Below are positions 57,206 to 64,000 of a stretch of DNA of 64,000 nt, piece after piece. The stretch comes from Flavimaribacter sp024343425. GTDB lineage: Bacteria; Pseudomonadota; Alphaproteobacteria; Rhizobiales; Rhizobiaceae. The stretch lies in NCBI GenBank assembly GCA_965227645.1, contig OZ245773.1, forward strand, positions 5,270,001 to 5,334,000, written 5' to 3'. How positions within the stretch are numbered: position 1 is the stretch's first letter; every line of letters begins with the position of its first letter. The translations under genes were made by a program, and so were the position numbers. Under the pieces are notes generated by a model that worked only from the letters and a program-made list of their open reading frames with translations, did no database searches and had not been told where the DNA came from.

Positions 57206-60200
57206 ATGTCCCTATTGATGCAGCACCCTGAAACCGCCAGCAGCCAGCCCATGATCCTCTCCGGACGTGATGTAACCGCCGTGCTTGGGCCGACCAACAC
57301 CGGCAAGACACACTACGCCATCGAAAGAATGGTAGCGCACAGATCCGGCGTGATCGGCTTGCCATTGCGGCTTCTGGCGAGGGAGGTCTATGGCCGGATC
57401 GTACAACGCGTCGGAGCCGACAAGGTCGCGCTTGTCACGGGTGAAGAAAAGATTTCCCCGAGCGGCGCCGTCTATTCTGTCTGCACAGTCGAGGCGATGC
57501 CAAGGCAGACGGACGCGGCTTTTGTGGCGATCGACGAGGCGCAACTCGCCGGCGATCTCGAACGGGGGCACATATTCACTGACCGCATCTTGCATCTGCG
57601 AGGTCGGGAGGAGACGCTGCTGCTGGGGGCGGCGACCATGCGGCCAATCCTGGAAAAGCTGCTTCCCGGCTTGACCGTCGTGTCGCGGCCGAGACTATCG
57701 CATCTTGCTTATGCCGGTTCGAAGAAGATCACCCGGCTGCCGCGCCGCAGCGCTGTCGTGGCGTTCTCCGCCGACGAGGTTTACGCGATCGCAGAGCTGA
57801 TCCGGCGCCAGCGCGGCGGCGCCGCAGTGGTTCTCGGCGCACTGAGTCCGCGCACCCGCAATGCCCAGGTCGCGCTCTACCAGGAAGGCGATGTCGAATA
57901 TCTGGTCGCCACCGATGCGATCGGCATGGGTCTCAATCTCGATGTTGACCACGTTGCGTTCGCGCAGGACAGCAAGTTCGACGGGTTTCAGTACCGCAAT
58001 CTGACGCCGGCGGAAATGGGCCAGATCGCCGGGCGCGCCGGCCGCCATATGCGCGACGGCACTTTTGGCGTCACCGGACGTGTCGCGCCCATGGTCGATG
58101 AAACGGTCGAGAGGATCGAGGGCCACGAGTTTCCACCGGTCAAGTTGCTTCAATGGCGCAGCAAGCGCCTTGATTTCGATTCGCTGGACGCGTTGCGTCA
58201 GTCGCTGGAGGCGACGCCGCCCGTGCCGGGTCTGACCCGGGCGCTGCCAGCGGTCGATCAGCAGGCGCTGGAACGGTTGTCGCTGGATCCCGAGATTCGC
58301 GACATCGCTCGCGGCGCCGATCGGGTGGAACTGTTGTGGGACGTCTGTTCATTGCCTGATTACCGGCGCATTACGCCGTTGCAGCATACCGACCTGATTG
58401 CGGCGATTTATCGTGATATTATTCGTCATGGAACCGTCAAGGAAGATTATCTGGCGGAGCAGGTGCGACGGGCGGACCAGACCGGCGGCGATATCGATAC
58501 GTTGTCGGCGCGCATATCCCAGATCCGGACCTGGACCTATGTCTCACATCGGTCGCACTGGTTGGCGAATCCGTCACACTGGCAGGAAAAGACCCGGGAA
58601 ATCGAAGATCGGTTATCGGATGCACTGCATGAAAGGTTGACGAAACGCTTCGTTGACCGCAGGACATCTGTGCTCATGAAGCGGTTGAGAGAGAACGCGA
58701 TGCTTGAAGCTGAAATTGGTGTCGATGGCGATGTATTCGTCGAAGGCCATCATGTGGGACAATTGTCGGGATTCCGGTTCACGCCGGATTCATCGGCTGA
58801 GGGACCGGACCAGAAAGCCGTCCTGGCTGCGGCGCAGAAGTCGCTCGCCATCGAATTTGAGGCAAGAGCCGCGCGTTTGCATGCATCCGGCAATCATGAT
58901 TTCGCCCTTGGCTCCGACGGCACCGCGCGATGGCTTGGCGATCCCGTTGCAAGGCTCGCCTCCGGCGACAGCATTCTCGCGCCGCGCATAATCCTGCTGG
59001 CCGATGACCAGCTTTCGGGCCAGGCGCGCGACGTGGTTACGGCGCGGATCGAACGCTTCGTTCACCATCACATCTCAACGATCCTGAAACCACTCGACGA
59101 CCTCGCCAAGGCCGAGGATCTCGAAGGCCTGGCCAAGGGCCTCGCCTTTCAAATCGTCGAGGGGCTGGGCGTCCTGTTCCGGCGTGACGTCGCCGACGAC
59201 GTCAAGGCGCTCGATCAGGAGGCGCGCGGTTCACTGCGGCGCTATGGCGTGCGGTTCGGCGCCTATCATGTTTTCATGCCCGCATTGCTCAAGCCGGCTC
59301 CGGCCGAGATCATCACCATGCTCTGGGCGCTGCGCAATGAAGGTTTCGACAAGCCGGGATACGGAGAAATCGCGGCCGCATTGGCTGCGGGCCGCACATC
59401 GATTGTCACCGATGCGGAATATCAACGCGATTTCTACCGGCTGGCGGGCTTCCGCTATCTTGGCAAGCGCGCAGTGCGCATCGACATCCTCGAGAGACTG
59501 TCCGATCTTATTCGGCCGCTCCTGCAATGGAACCCAGGTAACGGCGCTCCGCCGGAAGGCGCCTATGATGGGCGGCGCTTTATGACGACGCCGGCAATGC
59601 TGTCGATCCTGGGCGCTACGCCGGACGACATGGAAGAAATACTGAAAGGTCTTGGCTACCGGTCAGAGGCCGTCGAACCGGCGGTGGCAAAAGCGCACCT
59701 GGACGCGATACGCGTGAAGGCGTCGCCCGCTGAGGTCGAAGACGACACGGCCAGCGAGGCTTCGACAGAGGCTGGACCGGACACTGGATCTGCCGAGAAG
59801 ACGGAAGACAGTTCGACTGAGGCTTCCGCATCAGGGACAGAAGACGCGGCCAAGGTTGGCGAGACGCCTGAACAGGACGGACAGCCGGCTGAAGCCGGCG
59901 CGCCGGCGCAAGCGCCTGCCGAGACGCAAACGGCCTCACCCGAGACAACCGCCGACGCGATTCAGGCTCCTGTAGAGGAGGCAACCGAAGAGGAGCCGAA
60001 GCCGGTATTGCTTTGGCGTCCGGCCGGCCGCCATGAGAACAAGGGTCATCGTCAGCATCGGCAGGGCAATCGTCAAAGACAGGGAGCCGGACGCGGCAAG
60101 AGCGACGACCGAAACCAGCCTCACCGCAACGGCAAAGGCAAACCGCCGCGTCATGGCAAGAAGCATGGTGATCATGGAAAGCCGCGCCCGCCGCGCAAGG

Positions 60201-60268
60201 AAAAGCCAATCGATCCGGATTCGCCTTTCGCCAAGCTTGCCGCGCTGAAGGAGCAGATGAACAAGTAG
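57206..60268 (+). CDS. SUV3-like DEAD/DExH RNA helicase with basic C-terminal tail
   Basis: The protein (about 1020 residues) resembles the mitochondrial-degradosome SUV3 helicase family known in alphaproteobacteria. Walker A is in AVLGPTNTGKTHYAIERM and motif II in VAIDEAQLAGDLE. Motif III-like LLLGAATMRP, motif V in VEYLVATDAIGMGLNLD and motif VI in QIAGRAGRHMRDG follow. The middle is an SUV3-type C-terminal helicase region. After about residue 830 come an acidic alanine/threonine/glutamate linker and a very basic His/Arg/Lys/Gln tail (HRQHRQGNRQRQGAGRGKS), probably for RNA contact. Start is uncertain; the ATG at 57206 is used, with downstream ATGs also possible. The S4 gene follows with a one-base overlap. 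Confidence 0.9.
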   Translation: MSLLMQHPETASSQPMILSGRDVTAVLGPTNTGKTHYAIERMVAHRSGVIGLPLRLLAREVYGRIVQRVGADKVALVTGEEKISPSGAVYSVCTVEAMPRQTDAAFVAIDEAQLAGDLERGHIFTDRILHLRGREETLLLGAATMRPILEKLLPGLTVVSRPRLSHLAYAGSKKITRLPRRSAVVAFSADEVYAIAELIRRQRGGAAVVLGALSPRTRNAQVALYQEGDVEYLVATDAIGMGLNLDVDHVAFAQDSKFDGFQYRNLTPAEMGQIAGRAGRHMRDGTFGVTGRVAPMVDETVERIEGHEFPPVKLLQWRSKRLDFDSLDALRQSLEATPPVPGLTRALPAVDQQALERLSLDPEIRDIARGADRVELLWDVCSLPDYRRITPLQHTDLIAAIYRDIIRHGTVKEDYLAEQVRRADQTGGDIDTLSARISQIRTWTYVSHRSHWLANPSHWQEKTREIEDRLSDALHERLTKRFVDRRTSVLMKRLRENAMLEAEIGVDGDVFVEGHHVGQLSGFRFTPDSSAEGPDQKAVLAAAQKSLAIEFEARAARLHASGNHDFALGSDGTARWLGDPVARLASGDSILAPRIILLADDQLSGQARDVVTARIERFVHHHISTILKPLDDLAKAEDLEGLAKGLAFQIVEGLGVLFRRDVADDVKALDQEARGSLRRYGVRFGAYHVFMPALLKPAPAEIITMLWALRNEGFDKPGYGEIAAALAAGRTSIVTDAEYQRDFYRLAGFRYLGKRAVRIDILERLSDLIRPLLQWNPGNGAPPEGAYDGRRFMTTPAMLSILGATPDDMEEILKGLGYRSEAVEPAVAKAHLDAIRVKASPAEVEDDTASEASTEAGPDTGSAEKTEDSSTEASASGTEDAAKVGETPEQDGQPAEAGAPAQAPAETQTASPETTADAIQAPVEEATEEEPKPVLLWRPAGRHENKGHRQHRQGNRQRQGAGRGKSDDRNQPHRNGKGKPPRHGKKHGDHGKPRPPRKEKPIDPDSPFAKLAALKEQMNK

Positions 60269-60654
60269 TGTGCGCCTCGCAGAGGATCGACAAGTGGTTG
60301 TTTTATGCGCGTGTCCTCAAATCACGCTCGCTGGCGGCGAAACTCGTCCAGAAGGGCCGGGTGCGAGTCAATGGCGACAAGATCGACAGGGCGAGCCGCA
60401 TGATCGTTGCGGGTGATGTGCTGACGATAACACTGGACCGCGTCATCAAGGTTCTGGAGGTGGCGGATCCGGGAATGCGCCGCGGTCCCTACGAGGAAGC
60501 CCGTCAGCTCTATCGTGATATTTCACCCGAGCCGTCTCCCAAAGAAGACAAGGCGCCTGTCGCCATGGTTCCGTTGCGGGAAGCCGGAAGCGGCAGGCCG
60601 ACAAAACGCGATCGACGCCAGATCGATCGATGGAAGGCGTTGACGGACGAATAG
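60268..60654 (+). CDS. S4-domain RNA-binding protein (Hsp15-like)
   Basis: The 128-residue basic protein has an N-terminal S4 domain (about 3-60; SQRIDKWLFYARVLKSRSLA and KLVQKGRVRVNGDKI). It resembles Hsp15, which recycles stalled 50S subunits carrying nascent chains. The C-terminus is charged (TKRDRRQIDRWKALTDE). GTG at 60268 shares one base with the helicase stop, so the two are coupled. Confidence 0.9.
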   Translation: MCASQRIDKWLFYARVLKSRSLAAKLVQKGRVRVNGDKIDRASRMIVAGDVLTITLDRVIKVLEVADPGMRRGPYEEARQLYRDISPEPSPKEDKAPVAMVPLREAGSGRPTKRDRRQIDRWKALTDE

Positions 60655-60882
60655 GCGCTCAGGACGGGTATTCCTGGCGCCGGTTTTACTGTTCGGTCTG
60701 TGCTTGTGCGAAACGTTCCCTGAAATGGCGCAGAAAAAGAAGAATTTTTCTGGAGCATCGCGGCAAAAAGGTGAGACTGCGCTGCGTGCAGAAATGGCGC
60801 ACTTGCCAATGCAAAACAGACTCGCTACCTGAACCAAAGAATATTTGTTCGCGGTTCAACGCGGGCGTCACCGGAGCCTTTC

Positions 60883-61221
60883 ATGACCTACATCGTCACC
60901 GACAACTGCATCAAATGCAAATATACCGATTGCGTCGAGGTGTGTCCGGTAGACTGTTTTTACGAAGGCGAAAACATGCTCGTCATCCATCCGGACGAGT
61001 GCATCGACTGTGGCGTTTGCGAGCCGGAATGTCCTGCGGAAGCCATAAAGCCGGATACGGAACCAGGTCTCGAAAAGTGGCTGCAGATTAATACGGAATT
61101 CGCCGAAAAATGGCCCAATATCACCATCAAAAAGGATGCTCCTGCGGATGCCGAGGAGTTTGATGGAAAGGACGGGAAATACGAGGAGTATTTTTCTCCG
61201 GAACCCGGCGACGGGGATTGA
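60883..61221 (+). CDS. fdxA: 7Fe-8S type ferredoxin
   Basis: The 112-residue ferredoxin has the [3Fe-4S]/[4Fe-4S] cysteine pattern of the FdxA family: Cys9, Cys17 and Cys50 for the first cluster and Cys21, Cys40, Cys43 and Cys46 for the second (DNCIKCKYTDCVEVCPVDCF; DECIDCGVCEPECP). The C-terminal acidic extension (EYFSPEPGDGD) is typical of alphaproteobacterial FdxA. The region upstream (60655-60882) contains no gene. Confidence 0.95.
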   Translation: MTYIVTDNCIKCKYTDCVEVCPVDCFYEGENMLVIHPDECIDCGVCEPECPAEAIKPDTEPGLEKWLQINTEFAEKWPNITIKKDAPADAEEFDGKDGKYEEYFSPEPGDGD

Positions 61222-61607
61222 AGCCCTTTCATCGGAAAGGGTCAAACAAATTAATTGGTGAAGTTCCGGGCGACTGCCGGCATTTACCAAGAATCGATTG
61301 ACGCGGGCTGCGACATTGTGCGCCTGCGGCAAATTGTTGAATTTTGCGCTTCTTTATGCTATATGTGTGAAACTGACCGAAGGCGGATGAACGTGTTCGC
61401 CTTGATTGCCATAACAACGGAAGTGCAACCCCACATATCCTCATGTTTGCAACAGCAGTGTGTTTGGATTGCTGGAGGTTTGATTGTTGTGGACGATCCC
61501 AGCCAGGATTGTTGAAGCCGCGGCCCAGCGGGGCGCCCCTTCGCATGTGACGGCCAGTACCCAACCCCGAATGTTTCCGGGGCAGTAACAGGGAGTATAT
61601 AGAGCGG
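61222..61607. other. intergenic region between fdxA and carD
   Basis: No gene is seen over 386 bases. A hairpin CCCTTTC-atcg-GAAAGGG lies at 61224-61241, just after the fdxA stop and without a T-run. A sigma70-like promoter at 61337-61365 points toward carD. About 240 bases of leader follow; nothing recognisable as a riboswitch or small RNA gene stands out there. Confidence 0.5.
61337..61365 (+). promoter_or_regulatory. putative promoter for carD
   Basis: TTGAAT (61337-61342) and TATATG (61360-61365) are separated by exactly 17 bases and lie about 245 bases upstream of carD in an otherwise gene-free region. The match is moderate; the long leader would be unusual. Confidence 0.35.
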
Positions 61608-62189
61608 ATGACAACGCAACAGAAGAAGCCTGGACAGCGCCAGGGTTTCAAGACCAACGAATACATCGTTTACCCTGCCCATGGTGTTGGCCAGATCGTT
61701 GCAATCGAGGAACAGGAAGTCGCCGGGCACAAGCTTGAGCTCTTCGTTATCGATTTCGACAAGGACAAGATGCGCCTGAAGGTGCCTGTCGCCAAGGCGT
61801 CCTCAATCGGCATGCGCAAGCTCGCCGAGACCGATTTCGTCGATCGCGCATTGAAAGTCGTGCAAGGTCGCGCCCGCATCAAGCGCACCATGTGGTCGCG
61901 GCGTGCGCAGGAATATGATGCGAAAATCAATTCCGGCGACTTGATTTCCATCGCCGAGGTCGTTCGCGACCTGTATCGTGCTGAAAATCAGCCCGAACAG
62001 TCCTATTCGGAGCGCCAGCTTTATGAGGCGGCGCTCGATCGCATGGCGCGTGAAATCGCAGCGGTGAACAAGCTTTCGGAAACCGAGGCGGTTCGGCTTA
62101 TTGAGACCAATCTCAACAAGGGACCGAAGCGCGGCAAGGCGGCCGAAGACGAGGTTGCCGAAGAGGATGAACAGGAAGCAGCCGCCTGA
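61608..62189 (+). CDS. carD: CarD-family transcriptional regulator
   Basis: CarD/CdnL proteins bind RNA polymerase beta and stabilise open promoters. The 193-residue protein has the CarD_CdnL_TRCF domain (about 10-75; YIVYPAHGVGQIVAIEEQEVAG and FVIDFDKDKMRLKVPVAKA) and the helical C-domain (MWSRRAQEYDAKINSGDLIS, ENQPEQSYSERQLYEAALDRMA). It ends with an acidic/basic tail. An intrinsic terminator lies 65 bases after the stop. It is independent of the rpoH-like gene by that terminator. Confidence 0.95.
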   Translation: MTTQQKKPGQRQGFKTNEYIVYPAHGVGQIVAIEEQEVAGHKLELFVIDFDKDKMRLKVPVAKASSIGMRKLAETDFVDRALKVVQGRARIKRTMWSRRAQEYDAKINSGDLISIAEVVRDLYRAENQPEQSYSERQLYEAALDRMAREIAAVNKLSETEAVRLIETNLNKGPKRGKAAEDEVAEEDEQEAAA

Positions 62190-62253
62190 TCAGTCTGCTA
62201 TCACTTGAATGTGATAGCGTCTGCAATATCGGCTCAACCCTAGGAAATCGCTG

Positions 62254-62281
62254 AAAAAGCCGGCTTTGGTCGGCTTTTTTG
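62254..62281 (+). terminator. intrinsic terminator of carD
   Basis: AAAAAGCCG and CGGCTTTTT pair over nine bases around a GCTTTGGT loop, ending in a six-T run. Confidence 0.9.
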
Positions 62282-62478
62282 CTTTGCAACACCCATCTTG
62301 CCAATTTGGGATCGATTGGTTCCAAATAGTGAACGCTGCGTTTTCTTGCACAGCGGGTGAACCGATCCCAAGATACGCACGTTAGACATTGTGAGTTCTT
62401 GAGCCCACGCAAAGTAAAGCGTCAATGTCGATTTCCCCAGGCCATACAGTGGGCGTTGGCCGCATTTGGGAGAACATG

Positions 62479-63339
62479 ATGAACGACAATCGTGTTCGTC
62501 AGACGATGATCAAAGCCGCAATGGCGGCGCCCTATCTCGAAAGGGAAGAAGAACATGAGCTTGCGGTTCTCTGGAAGGAGGATCGTAACCAGGACGCCCT
62601 CAACCGGATTACCATGGCCCATATGAGGCTCGTTATTTCGATGGCGAGCCGCTTCCGCAACTTCGGTCTGCCGATGAACGACCTGATCCAGGAGGGCCAT
62701 GTCGGCCTCCTGGAAGCAGCCGCACGTTTTGACCCCGATCGCGAGGTTCGCTTCTCGACCTATGCCACGTGGTGGATCCGCGCTTCCATACAGGACTACA
62801 TCCTGCGTAACTGGTCGATCGTGCGCGGTGGCACCAGTTCGGCTCAAAAGGCGCTTTTCTTCAACCTCAGACGTTTGCGCGCGAAATTGTGGCAAACAAA
62901 CGAATCCGGAATGGACAGCTCGATTCACAATGAGATCGCGCTGGCGGTTGGCGTCAATGTAAGGGATGTGGCGACGATGGACGCGCGTCTTTCGGGCTCG
63001 GATATGTCCCTCAATGCGCCAATCTCTGATTCAGAGAACCAGGGCGCCGACCGAATAGACTATCTGGAGAGTGACCAACCCCTGCCGGATGAACAGGTCA
63101 GTTCCATTATTGATGACGAACGAAGGTCGCAGTGGATCGAAGCAGCGCTCGAGACGCTCAATCCGCGCGAAATACGGATCATCAGGGAAAGGCGGCTGAG
63201 CGAGGACGGCGCCACGCTGGAATCCCTCGGAACGAGTCTGGGTATTTCGAAGGAACGCGTAAGGCAAATCGAAAACAGAGCGCTTCAGAAGCTGAAAACC
63301 GCACTCGAGAAAGACGCTCCGGCCATCGCGACCATGTAG
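62479..63339 (+). CDS. rpoH2: RpoH-type (sigma-32 family) sigma factor, RpoH2-like
   Basis: The alternative sigma factor (286 residues) has region 2 (HMRLVISMASRFRNFGLPMNDLIQEG and VRFSTYATWWIRASIQDYILRNWS) and the RpoH box region QKALFFNLRRLRAKLWQ. Region 4 carries NPREIRIIRERRLSEDGATLESLG and SKERVRQIENRALQKLK. The YLEREEEHELA start and the QKALFFNLRRLR box are typical of the second rhizobial RpoH (RpoH2), which responds to other stress than heat. I start at ATG 62479, six bases after GGGAG; ATG 62476 and the longer frame from 62425 are alternatives. It is preceded by the carD terminator and followed by the convergent M48-like gene. Confidence 0.88.
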   Translation: MNDNRVRQTMIKAAMAAPYLEREEEHELAVLWKEDRNQDALNRITMAHMRLVISMASRFRNFGLPMNDLIQEGHVGLLEAAARFDPDREVRFSTYATWWIRASIQDYILRNWSIVRGGTSSAQKALFFNLRRLRAKLWQTNESGMDSSIHNEIALAVGVNVRDVATMDARLSGSDMSLNAPISDSENQGADRIDYLESDQPLPDEQVSSIIDDERRSQWIEAALETLNPREIRIIRERRLSEDGATLESLGTSLGISKERVRQIENRALQKLKTALEKDAPAIATM

Positions 63340-63355
63340 GTTGCGGGATTGCGCG

Positions 63356-64000
63356 TCAACGCTCGTCCGTGACCAGCTTGACCTTTTCGCCCACGGACAC
63401 TGTTTCACCGCTGGACAGCGAGTTCAGGAGCCGGAAAAGCTCCAGTTTTCTACGTGTCCCCTGATTGCGTTCTGCGAGCGACGTCATTGTATCCCCCGGC
63501 TTGACGGTTGCGATGCGGATGCGCAGTGGATGAAGAGACGCAATTTCGGAAGACGACATTTTGCTGAATGACGATGTGACTATGCGAGCCGCCGCGTCCA
63601 GATTGCTGCTGCCAACGGGCGCAGCAGTCAGAAGCCTGTAGATCCGGTTGCCGACCCGAATTACCGTGACGTCGAATTCCCAGGTATCTGCGACAGCCTT
63701 CGCTGAAGCAGCCTCGAGTCCGTTGATCCGGAGAGGTCTGACGCTCGACGGATCAAGGCCACTGACCCAGCCACTGGTGATGTAACGCGTCAAAGGCGTG
63801 CGGTTTTTGTCGGAAACGCCGTCAAAACGGATTGCGATGTCGCCGGGTCCAGTCGCGAGCACAGCCTCGGCCGTATTGTCGATCTGAAAACCCTGAGGAA
63901 CGCTGAAGCGGATGCCAAGAACCGGGTGCAGGAAGGTGTTTCCCCGCACATAGCCCTGTTTGGGACTGTCGCCGTAAAGCAGACCGTCGATGGCTCTCAG
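63356..64000 (-). CDS. C-terminal part of a rhizobial M48-type / LysM-like envelope protein (cut by window edge)
   Basis: The open frame runs to the window end and gives 214 residues, and the upstream part is missing. The block GLLYGDSPKQGYVRGNTFLHP (63939-64000) followed by VLGIRFSVPQGFQIDNT resembles the C-terminal half of long rhizobial M48 family metalloproteases. The end has a LysM-like motif (TVKPGDTMTSLAERNQG, SLSSGETVSVGEKVKL). The HExxH zinc site is not in view, so protease activity cannot be judged. It is convergent with the sigma-factor gene, with 16 bases between them. Confidence 0.65.
   Translation of the reverse strand: MRAIDGLLYGDSPKQGYVRGNTFLHPVLGIRFSVPQGFQIDNTAEAVLATGPGDIAIRFDGVSDKNRTPLTRYITSGWVSGLDPSSVRPLRINGLEAASAKAVADTWEFDVTVIRVGNRIYRLLTAAPVGSSNLDAAARIVTSSFSKMSSSEIASLHPLRIRIATVKPGDTMTSLAERNQGTRRKLELFRLLNSLSSGETVSVGEKVKLVTDER

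Overview
The window is about 64 kb of GC-rich chromosome with the gene content and local order of a Hyphomicrobiales (Rhizobiales) alphaproteobacterium. The main evidence is an anaplerotic pyruvate carboxylase of exactly rhizobial length (1154 codons when read from a TTG start), phaR divergent from phaAB, the helicase - S4 protein - fdxA - carD - rpoH2-type sigma run, aerobic cobaltochelatase cobS-cobT, and the accA / xerD / aroK-aroB-corC / bolA neighbourhood. These are mostly core housekeeping genes. I see no insertion sequence, prophage, CRISPR array, rRNA or tRNA.

Layout. 1-2.9 kb: a translationally coupled coenzyme F420 module (cofC end, cofE, npdG) followed by an LLM-class F420/flavin oxidoreductase. 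2.9-13 kb: a two-domain VOC protein, then a large thioester alpha-2-macroglobulin coupled to pbpC, a 45-bp tandem repeat with an AT-only palindrome, and an MltB-type lytic transglycosylase. 13-17.6 kb: a LuxR-type regulator without a luxI partner, and pyc. 17.6-21.7 kb: a minus-strand run of DUF3302 protein, HlyD-type adaptor, outer-membrane factor and lipid kinase. 21.8-29.6 kb: acetate kinase, a LysR regulator divergent from a dehydratase-like gene, isoprenoid genes ispG and ispA, mtgA, a DUF1868 2H phosphoesterase and a GST. 29.8-38 kb: rpmF, a small membrane protein, an M20 amidohydrolase, a D,D-carboxypeptidase, a COG0523 GTPase, TusA plus an L,D-transpeptidase, accA and xerD.

38-47 kb: aroK-aroB-corC, bolA, a J-domain protein, cobS-cobT, a phytase-like esterase, a queuosine-precursor transporter and rpmB. 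47.5-53.6 kb: an EamA exporter, glyoxalase II, a methyltransferase, an FHA-transmembrane-serine-protease fusion and a BT1-type transporter. 53.7-64 kb: phaR / phaAB, an unusual 640-bp gene-free interval rich in GANTC and TTAAC motifs, an SUV3-like helicase with S4 protein, fdxA, carD, rpoH2-type sigma, and the end of an M48/LysM-like protein.

Working together: five genes (pbpC, mltB-like, mtgA, dacA-like, L,D-transpeptidase) build or remodel peptidoglycan. pyc, accA, phaAB and ackA manage acetyl-CoA and C3/C4 carbon. ispG and ispA feed isoprenoids, aroK and aroB feed aromatics, and cobST inserts cobalt. The least ordinary parts are the F420 module, the 45-bp repeat locus, the pump-less export operon, the FHA-protease and the GANTC/TTAAC interval.
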